A DNA stretch of 64,000 bases from NCBI GenBank assembly GCA_044226865.1, contig JBGAGE010000006.1:434001-498000 (forward strand). The letters run 5' to 3'. A program made the translations under genes and the position numbers. The notes beneath the pieces were generated by a model, which did no database searches, was not told where the DNA came from, and was given only the letters and a program-made list of their open reading frames with translations. Positions 26,224 to 34,900 of the stretch are shown here, piece by piece (the first letter of the stretch is position 1; each line of letters begins with the position of its first letter). Source of the DNA: TMP-86 sp044226865. GTDB taxonomy: Bacteria > Pseudomonadota > Gammaproteobacteria > Steroidobacterales > Steroidobacteraceae.

Positions 26224-26868
26224 TCAGGCCAGCGCCAGCACCTCATCGCCGGCGATCACGAACACCCGGTCGCGTGGCTGCGCTCGAATGGCGGCCCCGC
26301 CGGTGAAGGCGCCGAACGAGGGCAGGGTGGCGCAACGTTGCGTGATCCAGAAGGCCGGCACGCGCGCATGATCGCCGCTCCCCGAGTACAGATGCATCAC
26401 CGGGTGCAGGTGGCCGCAGACGACGTGAGCCTGATCCGACTCCATCGGCTCATGCGAGAACAACAAGGGCGCCAGCAGGAGCGACGGCGCATGCCATCGA
26501 ATGCGCGCCGTCCACAATCCCAGCGCGCCATGCCGGTCGTGATTGCCGGCCACCACGTCCACGCGCAGGTGCGGATGAAGCGTGAGCCAGGCGCCGAAAG
26601 CCTGGATGAAGGCGCCGCTGGCCTGCGGCGAGCCGTGGAAGAAATCGCCGAGGATGATCAGCCGCTCGGCGCCATGCTGTTGCACGAGCCGCGACAGGCG
26701 CGCCAGGTCGTGCGCATCGATGCCCTCGGGAATGGGCACGCCGGCGTGCCGGAACACGCCCGCCTTGCCGAAGTGGGTGTCCGCCACCAGCAAGGCCTGC
26801 TGCGCCGGCCAGAACATGGCGCGATCCGGCAGGAGCGCGAGCGTTTCGCCGCCGAGTTCAATGAGCAT
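26224..26868 (-). CDS. pdeM: Ligase-associated DNA damage response endonuclease PdeM
   Basis: This 214-residue calcineurin-type metallophosphoesterase has its metal-site motifs in order: ADTHFGK near residue 30, GDFFHG near residue 75, GNHDRHG near residue 105 and CGHLHPV near residue 150. PdeM proteins are encoded with a DEXH helicase, an ATP-dependent ligase and a beta-CASP nuclease and are thought to process DNA ends. Here the gene overlaps the helicase stop by 11 nt and is the last gene of that cassette. The usual length and all metal ligands are present. Confidence 0.93.
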   Translation of the reverse strand: MLIELGGETLALLPDRAMFWPAQQALLVADTHFGKAGVFRHAGVPIPEGIDAHDLARLSRLVQQHGAERLIILGDFFHGSPQASGAFIQAFGAWLTLHPHLRVDVVAGNHDRHGALGLWTARIRWHAPSLLLAPLLFSHEPMESDQAHVVCGHLHPVMHLYSGSGDHARVPAFWITQRCATLPSFGAFTGGAAIRAQPRDRVFVIAGDEVLALA

Positions 26869-29329
26869 GCGAGCCTGCGGACCGTTCCAGCCGCGCTGCC
26901 ATGCGCATCACGCGATCCTTCCAGCTCTCCGAGGACAGGACCTGGCTTTGCAACCGTTCCGCCCACAAGGGAAACGCCAGGGGCGAGAGCCGCCCGACGT
27001 CGGTGAGCGCCAGCGGCAGCTGTTCGATGCGCCGCAGCGCGGCGGCGAGACGTGTGCCGTCGAGCTGGCGTGAGAGCACTTCGGCTCTTGCCTGGTCGAT
27101 GAGCCGGTTGCCGGGATCGAATTGCCGCAGCACGTCGAACAACAGTCCGGTGGAAGCCTGCACCTGGCGGTTCGACTTGCCCCGCCCCGGAAAGCCCTGC
27201 AGCACGAGGCCGGCGATCCGCGCGATGTCGCGGAAGGCGCGTTTCGCGCCTTCGGAGACATTCACGCAGGCGAGCAGGTCCGAGGTGAGATCGCCCACCT
27301 GCAACGCCTGCCGCAAGGCCGGTTCCTCGGCCACATAGCTGCCATCGCTCAACAATTCGAATCCGTAGTCGTTGAAGGAAAGCGTGAATGTTACCGGTGT
27401 TCCGCGCGACAGGCGCAATGCCAGGAGTGTCGCCAGCCCCTCGTGTGCGAGGCGCCCGGCGAAGGGGAATACGAACAGGTGCGATCCCTCGCGCGTCCGG
27501 GTGCGTTCGATCAGCAACGCATCCGGCCCGGGCAGGCGTGAGCAACGTGCCTGCAGCTCGAGCAACGGCCGCAGCAGTTCGACTTCGCGGCAGCCATGCT
27601 CGCGCCAGCCGCTGAACAGCTCCAGGGTGGCGTCGGCGAGTTGCGTGGACAGCGGCATGCGCCCGCCCTGCCAGCGCGGCACGTTGCGCGTGCGCTTCTG
27701 CGCCGGCCGCACGTACGCGGTCATGTCCTTGACCTGCGCGAGGGCCAGGCTGCGCCCGGCGAACAGGAACACATCGCCCACTCGCAGCCGCGAGATGAAG
27801 GACTCCTCGATGGAGCCGAGCGTGCGGCCGTTGAACCAGCGCACCAGCATGGATTCATCCGAGCTGATGGTGCCGATGTTGATGCGATGGGCGCGCGCCA
27901 GGTGTCCCTCGGCGGCGGCGTACCCGCCATGCTCGTTGCGGCGGATGCGCCGGTATTGCGGATACGCGCCCAGTGCGGAGCCGCCGTTTTCCAGGAAATC
28001 CAATGCCCATTGCCAGTCCTCGGCACGCAGCGAGGCGAAGGCGTGCGTGTCGCGCACCTCCGCGAGCGTCCGCTGCGGATCAAGGCCCGGGCCACAGGCC
28101 AGCGTCATCAGGTGCTGCACCAGCACGTCCAGGCTGTTGACCAGGGGCTCGCGGCTCTCGATGCGCCGTGCCTCGACGGCGCTGCGCGCCGCGGCGATCT
28201 CCATCAGCTCGAAGGAATGCGCCGGCACACAGACCACGCGCGAGGCTGCGCCGGGGCGGTGGCCGCTGCGTCCGGCACGTTGCATCAATCGCGCCACGCC
28301 CTTGGGGCTGCCCACCTGGATCACCTGGTCGACGGGCGAGAAATCCACGCCCAGGTCGAGCGAGGAGGTGCACACCACGCATTTGAGGCGGCCGGCCTTG
28401 AGCGCCGTCTCGATCCGGCGGCGCAACGGCTTGCCGATGGAGCCGTGATGCAGCGCCACCTGCGTAAGCCAGTCCAGGCGCTTCTCGACGATGGCCTGGT
28501 ACCAGATTTCCGCCTGCGAGCGGGTGTTGGTGAACAACAACGTGGTGCCTGCCTTCTCGAGACAGGCGATCACGGGATCCAGCAACGCAAGGCCCAGGTG
28601 GCCCGACCAGGAGAAGCGCTCGATCGTATCCGGCAACAGCGAGTCGATGCTCACCGGCTTCTGTGCCGGCCCTTTGACCAGGCGGCCGGCGCGGTTCGGC
28701 CCCAGCAGCACATCGCGTGCCTGCTCGAGATTTCCCAGCGTCGCCGACAAGCCCCAGATGCGCAGTGCGGGATTCAAGGCGCGCAGGTGCGCGAGGCACA
28801 ATTCCAGCTGCACGCCGCGCTTGGAGCTCATGAGCTCATGCCACTCATCGACGATGACGCCGCGCACGCCGCGCAACGCCGCGGCCGTGTCGGCGCTCGA
28901 GAGCATCACCGACAGGCTTTCCGGCGTCGTGATCAAGGCCTGCGGCGGGGATTCGCGCTGCTTGCGCCGCAGGCCCGCGTGGGTATCGCCGGTGCGGGAC
29001 TCGATACGCCAGTCGAGTCCGGCACCGCGGCTGATCTCGCGCAGGGAGACGAGCGTGTCGGCCGCCAGCGCACGCAGCGGCGTCAGCCAGAGGATATTCA
29101 GTCCGGCCGTGCCGGTGCCGCCGTCCTGCTCGTGCAGGCCTTCGAGCAGTGGCCCGAGCCACACCGCCAGCGTCTTGCCGCTGCCGGTGGGCGCATGCAG
29201 CAGGCCCGATTCACCCTCGAGGTACGCCTTGCCCACCTCGCGCTGGAAATCGAACAGCGTCCAGCCGCGGCGCTCCATCCAGCGGGTGACGCGCGCCAGC
29301 GGCGCGGCGCGAGGCGCCGGTGCGTGCAT
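26858..29329 (-). CDS. Ligase-associated DEXH-box helicase (Lhr-like)
   Basis: This 823-residue SF2 helicase has a Q-motif-like FDFQREV near residue 27 and Walker A APTGSGKT near residue 46. A DEWHE box follows near residue 160, with TTPESL and the helicase C motif QRAGRSGHRPG near residue 350. The C-terminal half is the Lhr-core/DEAD-associated domain found in ligase-associated helicases. ATG 29329 shares one base with the ligase stop (TGATG), so translation is probably coupled. It should unwind DNA or RNA-DNA hybrids during repair with the neighbouring nuclease, ligase and PdeM. Confidence 0.93.
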   Translation of the reverse strand: MHAPAPRAAPLARVTRWMERRGWTLFDFQREVGKAYLEGESGLLHAPTGSGKTLAVWLGPLLEGLHEQDGGTGTAGLNILWLTPLRALAADTLVSLREISRGAGLDWRIESRTGDTHAGLRRKQRESPPQALITTPESLSVMLSSADTAAALRGVRGVIVDEWHELMSSKRGVQLELCLAHLRALNPALRIWGLSATLGNLEQARDVLLGPNRAGRLVKGPAQKPVSIDSLLPDTIERFSWSGHLGLALLDPVIACLEKAGTTLLFTNTRSQAEIWYQAIVEKRLDWLTQVALHHGSIGKPLRRRIETALKAGRLKCVVCTSSLDLGVDFSPVDQVIQVGSPKGVARLMQRAGRSGHRPGAASRVVCVPAHSFELMEIAAARSAVEARRIESREPLVNSLDVLVQHLMTLACGPGLDPQRTLAEVRDTHAFASLRAEDWQWALDFLENGGSALGAYPQYRRIRRNEHGGYAAAEGHLARAHRINIGTISSDESMLVRWFNGRTLGSIEESFISRLRVGDVFLFAGRSLALAQVKDMTAYVRPAQKRTRNVPRWQGGRMPLSTQLADATLELFSGWREHGCREVELLRPLLELQARCSRLPGPDALLIERTRTREGSHLFVFPFAGRLAHEGLATLLALRLSRGTPVTFTLSFNDYGFELLSDGSYVAEEPALRQALQVGDLTSDLLACVNVSEGAKRAFRDIARIAGLVLQGFPGRGKSNRQVQASTGLLFDVLRQFDPGNRLIDQARAEVLSRQLDGTRLAAALRRIEQLPLALTDVGRLSPLAFPLWAERLQSQVLSSESWKDRVMRMAARLERSAGSHAH

Positions 29330-30927
29330 CAGAGCAGGCTCTTCAGCGTATCGAGCGAATCTGCCTCTGCTGCCGGCTTGTCCAGGCGCCAGCGGGCGAT
29401 GCGTGGAAAGCGCAAGGCCACACCGGCCTTGTGCCGCGGCGAGGCGGCAATGCCTTCGAAGGCGAGCTCGAATACCTGCAAGGGCTCCACGGCGCGCAAC
29501 GGGCCGAAACGCTCGGTGGTGTGCTGGCGAATCCATTTGTCCAGGGCGAGGATCTCGGCCTGCGACAGGCCGCTGTAGGCCTTGGCCACCGGTACCAGCG
29601 CCTGGTCCTGCCAGACACCGAAGGTGTAGTCGGTGTAGAGGCTGGCGCGCCGGCCGTGGCCGGGCTGCGCGTACAGCATCACGGCATCCACGCTGTAGGG
29701 ATCGATCTTCCATTTCCACCAGGCGCCGCGCTGGCGGCCGACGCCATAGGCGGATTCGCGTGACTTGAGCATCAGCCCTTCGACTCGGCGCGCGCGCGCC
29801 TGCGTGCGCGACTGCGCAAGGTCGTCCCAGCTCGCGGCGTCGATCGGCGGCATGACGATGAATCCAGGCGCGTGCCGCGGCAACAGTACTTCCAGGCGCG
29901 TGCGCCGCTCGCGCAGCGGCAGGGCGCGGATGTCCTCGCCATGCTCCTCGAGCAAATCGTAGGGCAGGAATTTCACGGGCGCGGAGGCCAGGAGCTTCGC
30001 GTTCAACTTCTTGCGGGCGATGCGGGTCTGCAGCACGGCGAAGGGCATGACGCCGGCGCCGTCCCAGGCGAGGATTTCCCCGTCGAGCACCGTGCCGTCC
30101 GGAAGTTGTCCGGCGAGCGCGGCGATGTCGGGAAAGCGTTCGGTGATCAGCTCTTCTCCACGCGACCAGATGTGCACCGCGCCGTCGCGGCGGATGAGCT
30201 GCGCGCGGATGCCGTCCCATTTCCACTCGGCCTGCCATTGAGAAACGTCGCCCAGCGAGGCAGGCGGGCCTTCGAGCGGTGCCGCCAGGAAGAAAGGATA
30301 CGGCCGCGACCCGCCTTCGGCAGCCTGCGCGGGTTGTGAGAGGCTTTGCCAGAATCCGGGGGTGGGCTCCCACGCGCCCATGAGGCGATGCGCCGCGGCG
30401 GCGGTGTCGATCTCGAAGTGGTGCGCGAGCGCGCGTGTCAGCAAAGTCTGCGAGACACCGACGCGAAAGCTGCCGGTGAGCAGCTTGTTGAGCACCAGGC
30501 ATTCGAGATAGGGCAGTTCGCGCCACCAGGCTGTGACCTCGGACGCCTGCGCCGCCTCGTCCATGGATTTCAACGGCAGCAGCCGCTGCTCGACCCAGGC
30601 CGACAAGGGCAATTCGGTGACGGCGCCGGTGGCGGCGCCCGCGCCTTCATCGGCGGCCACCAGCAGCGCGATGGTCTCAGCCAGGTCGCCCACCTGCGAG
30701 CAGGTGTCCTCGATGAGCCACGCGGGCAGGGCGCAGGCAGCGGTCAGCCATTCACGCAAGCTCGGCGCCCCGACCAGGCGCTTCAACTTGCGGCCCGACA
30801 GAAAGAACACCGCCCACGCTGCGTCCGCGGGCTGCGCCGTGGCGAAATACGCGCGCATCGCCGTCACCTTCAGGTTGGTGGAGGTGGTGGAGTCGATGGC
30901 ATCGTAGAGGTCCGCGAAGGCGCGCAT
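29329..30927 (-). CDS. ATP-dependent DNA ligase
   Basis: This 532-residue ligase has an N-terminal helical DNA-binding domain of about 200 residues. The nucleotidyltransferase core has motif I KWDGIR near residue 236, whose Lys is adenylated, and LDGEILAW as motif III. A C-terminal OB domain carries motifs IV-V such as GLMLKSRESAYGVGRQ and WWKWK. It seals nicks using ATP, separately from the NAD-dependent replicative LigA. ATG 30927 forms a TGATG junction with the upstream nuclease. A GTG immediately before it (30930) is an alternative start. It is the central gene of the ligase-associated cassette. Confidence 0.94.
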   Translation of the reverse strand: MRAFADLYDAIDSTTSTNLKVTAMRAYFATAQPADAAWAVFFLSGRKLKRLVGAPSLREWLTAACALPAWLIEDTCSQVGDLAETIALLVAADEGAGAATGAVTELPLSAWVEQRLLPLKSMDEAAQASEVTAWWRELPYLECLVLNKLLTGSFRVGVSQTLLTRALAHHFEIDTAAAAHRLMGAWEPTPGFWQSLSQPAQAAEGGSRPYPFFLAAPLEGPPASLGDVSQWQAEWKWDGIRAQLIRRDGAVHIWSRGEELITERFPDIAALAGQLPDGTVLDGEILAWDGAGVMPFAVLQTRIARKKLNAKLLASAPVKFLPYDLLEEHGEDIRALPLRERRTRLEVLLPRHAPGFIVMPPIDAASWDDLAQSRTQARARRVEGLMLKSRESAYGVGRQRGAWWKWKIDPYSVDAVMLYAQPGHGRRASLYTDYTFGVWQDQALVPVAKAYSGLSQAEILALDKWIRQHTTERFGPLRAVEPLQVFELAFEGIAASPRHKAGVALRFPRIARWRLDKPAAEADSLDTLKSLL

Positions 30928-31919
30928 CACTCTTCCTCGCCGTACGCGGTCTTGAGCGCCGCGGCATCCACGCCTTGTTCGCGCAGGTAGCGCACCAGGG
31001 CGTCCGAATAGCCGTGCGTCATGAGCACGCGGCGCGCGCCGGTCTCGCGTACCGTGCGCAGCAGACCCGGCCAGTCGGCATGATCGGACAACACGAAGCC
31101 GCGATCGTAGCCGCGCCGCCGCCGCTGGCCGCGCACCCGCATCCAGCCCGAGCAGAAGCCGGTGGAACAGGGCTCGAAGCGGCGCAGCCAGGGCGAGCCG
31201 GAAGCGCCGGGCGGTGCGAGTATCAAGGCCTCGTGGAAGTCGCCACGCCGCGCTTCACCGACGGTCGCGGTGGGCAACATCGCGACGTTCTGTTCGCGGT
31301 AGATCGGCAGCAAGGCGTCGATGGCGCCGTGCACGTACACGATGTCGGTGGTGAAGGCGCGCAGCTCGGCCAGCACGCGCTGTGCCTTGCCCAGTGCATA
31401 GCAGAACAGGACGCTGGCGATGCCGGCGGCGCGATTGGCCTGCCACCAGTGAAAGATGTCCGCTGCGATGGCTGGCGGCGCGCGCCAGCGGTAGATGGGC
31501 AATGCGAACGTGGCCTCGGAGATGAAGGTGTCGCAGGGCAGCACTTCGAAGGCCGCGCAGGTGGGGTCGGGATCGCGCTTGTAGTCTCCCGAGACCACCC
31601 AAGTCCCGTGCGCACCCTGGATGCGGATCTGCGAGGACCCGAGGATGTGGCCGGCCGGGTGGAAGGACACGTCCACGCCGTTGCGCCGGATGATCTCGCC
31701 ATGACCGACGCCTTGCAGTGCGATCTGATCGCCGAGGCGTTTGCGCAAAAGTGCCACATTGCTGTTGGCGGTGAAGTATTGCGCGGAGCCCGCGCGCGCG
31801 TGATCGCTGTGCGCATGGGTGATCAGTGCGGTATCAACCGGCGCCCAGGGATCGATGTAGAAATTGCCTTCCCGGCAGAACAGACCGCGGGAAGTGACGG
31901 TGACCAGATCGTCTGCCAC
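30927..31919 (-). CDS. Ligase-associated DNA exonuclease (metallo-beta-lactamase/beta-CASP)
   Basis: This 330-residue protein has the metallo-beta-lactamase motif THAHSDHA near residue 35, FHPAGHILGS near residue 85, VVSGDYKRD near residue 105 and a C-terminal LSDHADWPGL. These are features of the SNM1/mRNA 3'-end-processing-like nucleases encoded with bacterial ATP ligases. It probably trims DNA ends before ligation. GTG 31919 gives the family's usual length. The open frame upstream of it is arginine-rich and unlike protein. Its stop overlaps the ligase ATG (TGATG). Confidence 0.92.
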   Translation of the reverse strand: MADDLVTVTSRGLFCREGNFYIDPWAPVDTALITHAHSDHARAGSAQYFTANSNVALLRKRLGDQIALQGVGHGEIIRRNGVDVSFHPAGHILGSSQIRIQGAHGTWVVSGDYKRDPDPTCAAFEVLPCDTFISEATFALPIYRWRAPPAIAADIFHWWQANRAAGIASVLFCYALGKAQRVLAELRAFTTDIVYVHGAIDALLPIYREQNVAMLPTATVGEARRGDFHEALILAPPGASGSPWLRRFEPCSTGFCSGWMRVRGQRRRRGYDRGFVLSDHADWPGLLRTVRETGARRVLMTHGYSDALVRYLREQGVDAAALKTAYGEEE

Positions 31920-31995
31920 GGCGCATTCTGGCACACTCCGGCGCGCTTGCGGCGCGCCTGCCGGGAAAGCATTCCAGCGCCGCGTCGTGCCGCGC

Positions 31996-34900
31996 TCAGC
32001 GATCCGGCGGCGGTGCGCGCTCCTGCAGGAATTCCTTGAGAATCCCGGCGGTATGGCTCTTCGCAGACTTGCGCGCCACCACTTCCGGCGGCCCCTGCGC
32101 CACGACCTGCCCACCACCGCTGCCACCCTCGGGGCCCAGGTCCACGATCCAGTCCGCTTCCGCCATCACGTCCAGGTTGTGCTCGATCACCACCACGGTG
32201 TTGCCGGCATTCACCAGCCGGTGCAGCACGCGGATGAGCTTTTCGACATCGGCCATGTGCAGTCCGACGGTGGGCTCATCCAGCACATATAGCGTGTGCA
32301 ACCCCTCGCGCTCGGCGATGTCGAGGCCGACGAGGTCGGTGCGCACCTTGGCGAGTTCGGTCACCAGCTTGATGCGCTGGCTCTCGCCGCCCGACAGCGT
32401 GGGGCTCTGCTGGCCGAGCGTGAGATAGCCCAGGCCCACTTCCTCGAGCAGCTTCAGCGCATGATGGATGCTGCCGAAGGCTGCGAAGAACTCCACGGCG
32501 TCGTCGATGCTCATGTTGAGCACGTCACCGATGCTCTTGTCCTTGAACAGGATGGAGAGCGTCTCGGCATTGAAGCGCCGCCCGCCGCACACATCGCACA
32601 GCACGCGCACGTCGGGCAGGAAATTCATCTCGATGCGCTTCACGCCCTGGCCTTCGCAGGCCTCGCAGCGCCCGCCCGCGGTGTTGAAGGAGAAGCGGCT
32701 GGCGGTGTAGCCGCGCAGGCGGGCCTCGCTGGTGTCGGCGAACACGCGGCGGATGTTGTCCCAGAAGCCGATGTAGGTGGCGGGGCAGGAGCGCGGCGTG
32801 CGGCCGATGGGGGTCTGGTCGACTTCCAGAACCCGGGTGACTCGCTGCCAGCCCTCGATCCGCTCGCATCCGATCAGCTCGGGAGCGGACTTGCGGCCTT
32901 GCTTGCTCACCAGCGCCTGCAGGTTGGCGAGCAGCACATCGCGCGCCAGCGAGGACTTGCCCGATCCGGAGACGCCGGTGATGACGCTAAGCCGGCGCAG
33001 CGGGATGCGCGCATCCACCTTGCGCAGGTTGTGCAGGCTCGCCCCGCTGATCTCGATGCAGGGCGTGTCGGGCTTCACCGGCCGGCGCGGCGCGAGCGGA
33101 TGCTGCAGCGGTTGCGACAGGAACCTGCCGGTGAGCGAGTCCGGCAGCCGCGCCAGCTCCGCCGCCGTCCCCTGCGCCACCACGCGTCCGCCGCGCGTGC
33201 CCGCGCCGGGGCCGAGGTCCAACACATGGTCGGCGCGGCGGATGGTGTCCTCGTCGTGCTCCACCACCACCAGCGTGTTGCCCTTGGCGCGCAGGCGCTC
33301 GAGCGTGTCCAAGAGCACGCGGTTGTCGCGTGGATGCAGCCCGATGGTGGGCTCATCCAGCACGTAGCACACGCCCTGCAGGTTGGAGCCGAGTTGTGCG
33401 GCCAGCCGGATGCGCTGCGCCTCGCCGCCCGACAGCGTGGGCGCCGAGCGATTGAGCTGCAGATACCCGAGGCCCACATCGCAGAGGAAGGCGGTCCGTG
33501 ACTGCAATTCGCTCAGGATGTCGCGCGCAATCTCGACTTCGCGTCCCGCGAGCTTCAAGTGCTCCATTTGCTTCGCAAAGGTCTCCACGGGCAGCCCCGT
33601 GAGCTGGGAGATCGACTGGCCGCGGAAGCGCACGTGCCGTGCCACGGCATTCAGGCGCTCGCCCTGGCAGGCGCTGCAGGCCGTCGCATGTTCCGCGTCC
33701 GGCTCCATCCAGGAGGCTTCCTCGCCGGTCTGCTCCTCATCGAACCATTCCAGCTCCACGCCGGTGCCGAAGCATTCCTTGCACCAGCCATGCCTGGAGT
33801 TGAAGGAGAACAACCGCGGGTCGAGTTCCGGGAAGCCGGTGCCGCAGCGCGGGCAGGCGCGCTTGGTCGAGAACACCGCGGGCGTGGCGTCCGCCGCGCC
33901 CTTGGACTTCGATGCCGCTTCGGGCAGGATCTTCAGCACGCCCTTGCCATGCTGGAGCGCGGTGTCCAGCGCCGTCCGCAGTTCGCTCTCGGCGCGCGCT
34001 TCCACGCGCAGGCCGAGCACGGGCAGATCAATGTCGTGTTCCTTGAAGCGGTCCAGGCGCGGCCACCTGGTCGTGGGCAGCAGCGTGCCGTCCACGCGCA
34101 GGTGCGTGAAGCCCTTGTTCTTAGCCCAGCGCGCGAGGTCGGTGTACAAGCCCTTGCGGCTGACGATCAGCGGCGCAAGGACGGTCACGTTCTTGCCGCG
34201 GAAGTCCTTGAGCACGCGGGCCGCGATGGCCTGCGCCGACTGCGGTTCGATGGGCACATCGCAGCTGGGGCAGTGCTGCACCCCGAGCTTCACGTACAAC
34301 AGGCGCAGGAAGTGATACAGCTCGGTGAGCGTGGCCACCGTGCTCTTGCGGCCGCCGCGGCTGGTGCGCTGTTCGATGGCCACGGTGGGCGGTATGCCGA
34401 AGATGGCATCCACGTCGGGTCGCGAGGCAGGTTGCACGAACTGCCGCGCATACGCATTCAGGGACTCGAGATACCGCCGCTGGCCTTCCGCGAACAGGAT
34501 GTCGAAGGCCAGCGTGCTCTTGCCGCTGCCGGACACGCCCGTCACCACGGTGAAGCGATTGCGGCCGAGGTTCACGTCCACGTCCTTCAGGTTGTGCTCG
34601 CGTGCGCCGCGGATTTCGATGGCATTGGACGCGGCCGGCGAGGTTGCCGACGGTGCGCGCTTCGCGGCCGCCTGCCAGTCGCCCGGCGTGTCCTGCACGC
34701 CCTGGTCGTGGTGCTGCGCATGCTTCAGTGCCGCGCCGGTGTAGGAGCGCGGTTCGCGCATGACCTGGACCGGCGTGCCCGTGCACAGCACCTCGCCGCC
34801 GGCCGCGCCACCCTCGGGTCCCAGGTCGATGATCCAGTCCGCCGCGCCAATCACATCCAGGTTGTGCTCGATCACCAGCAGCGAGTGGCCGGCATCGATC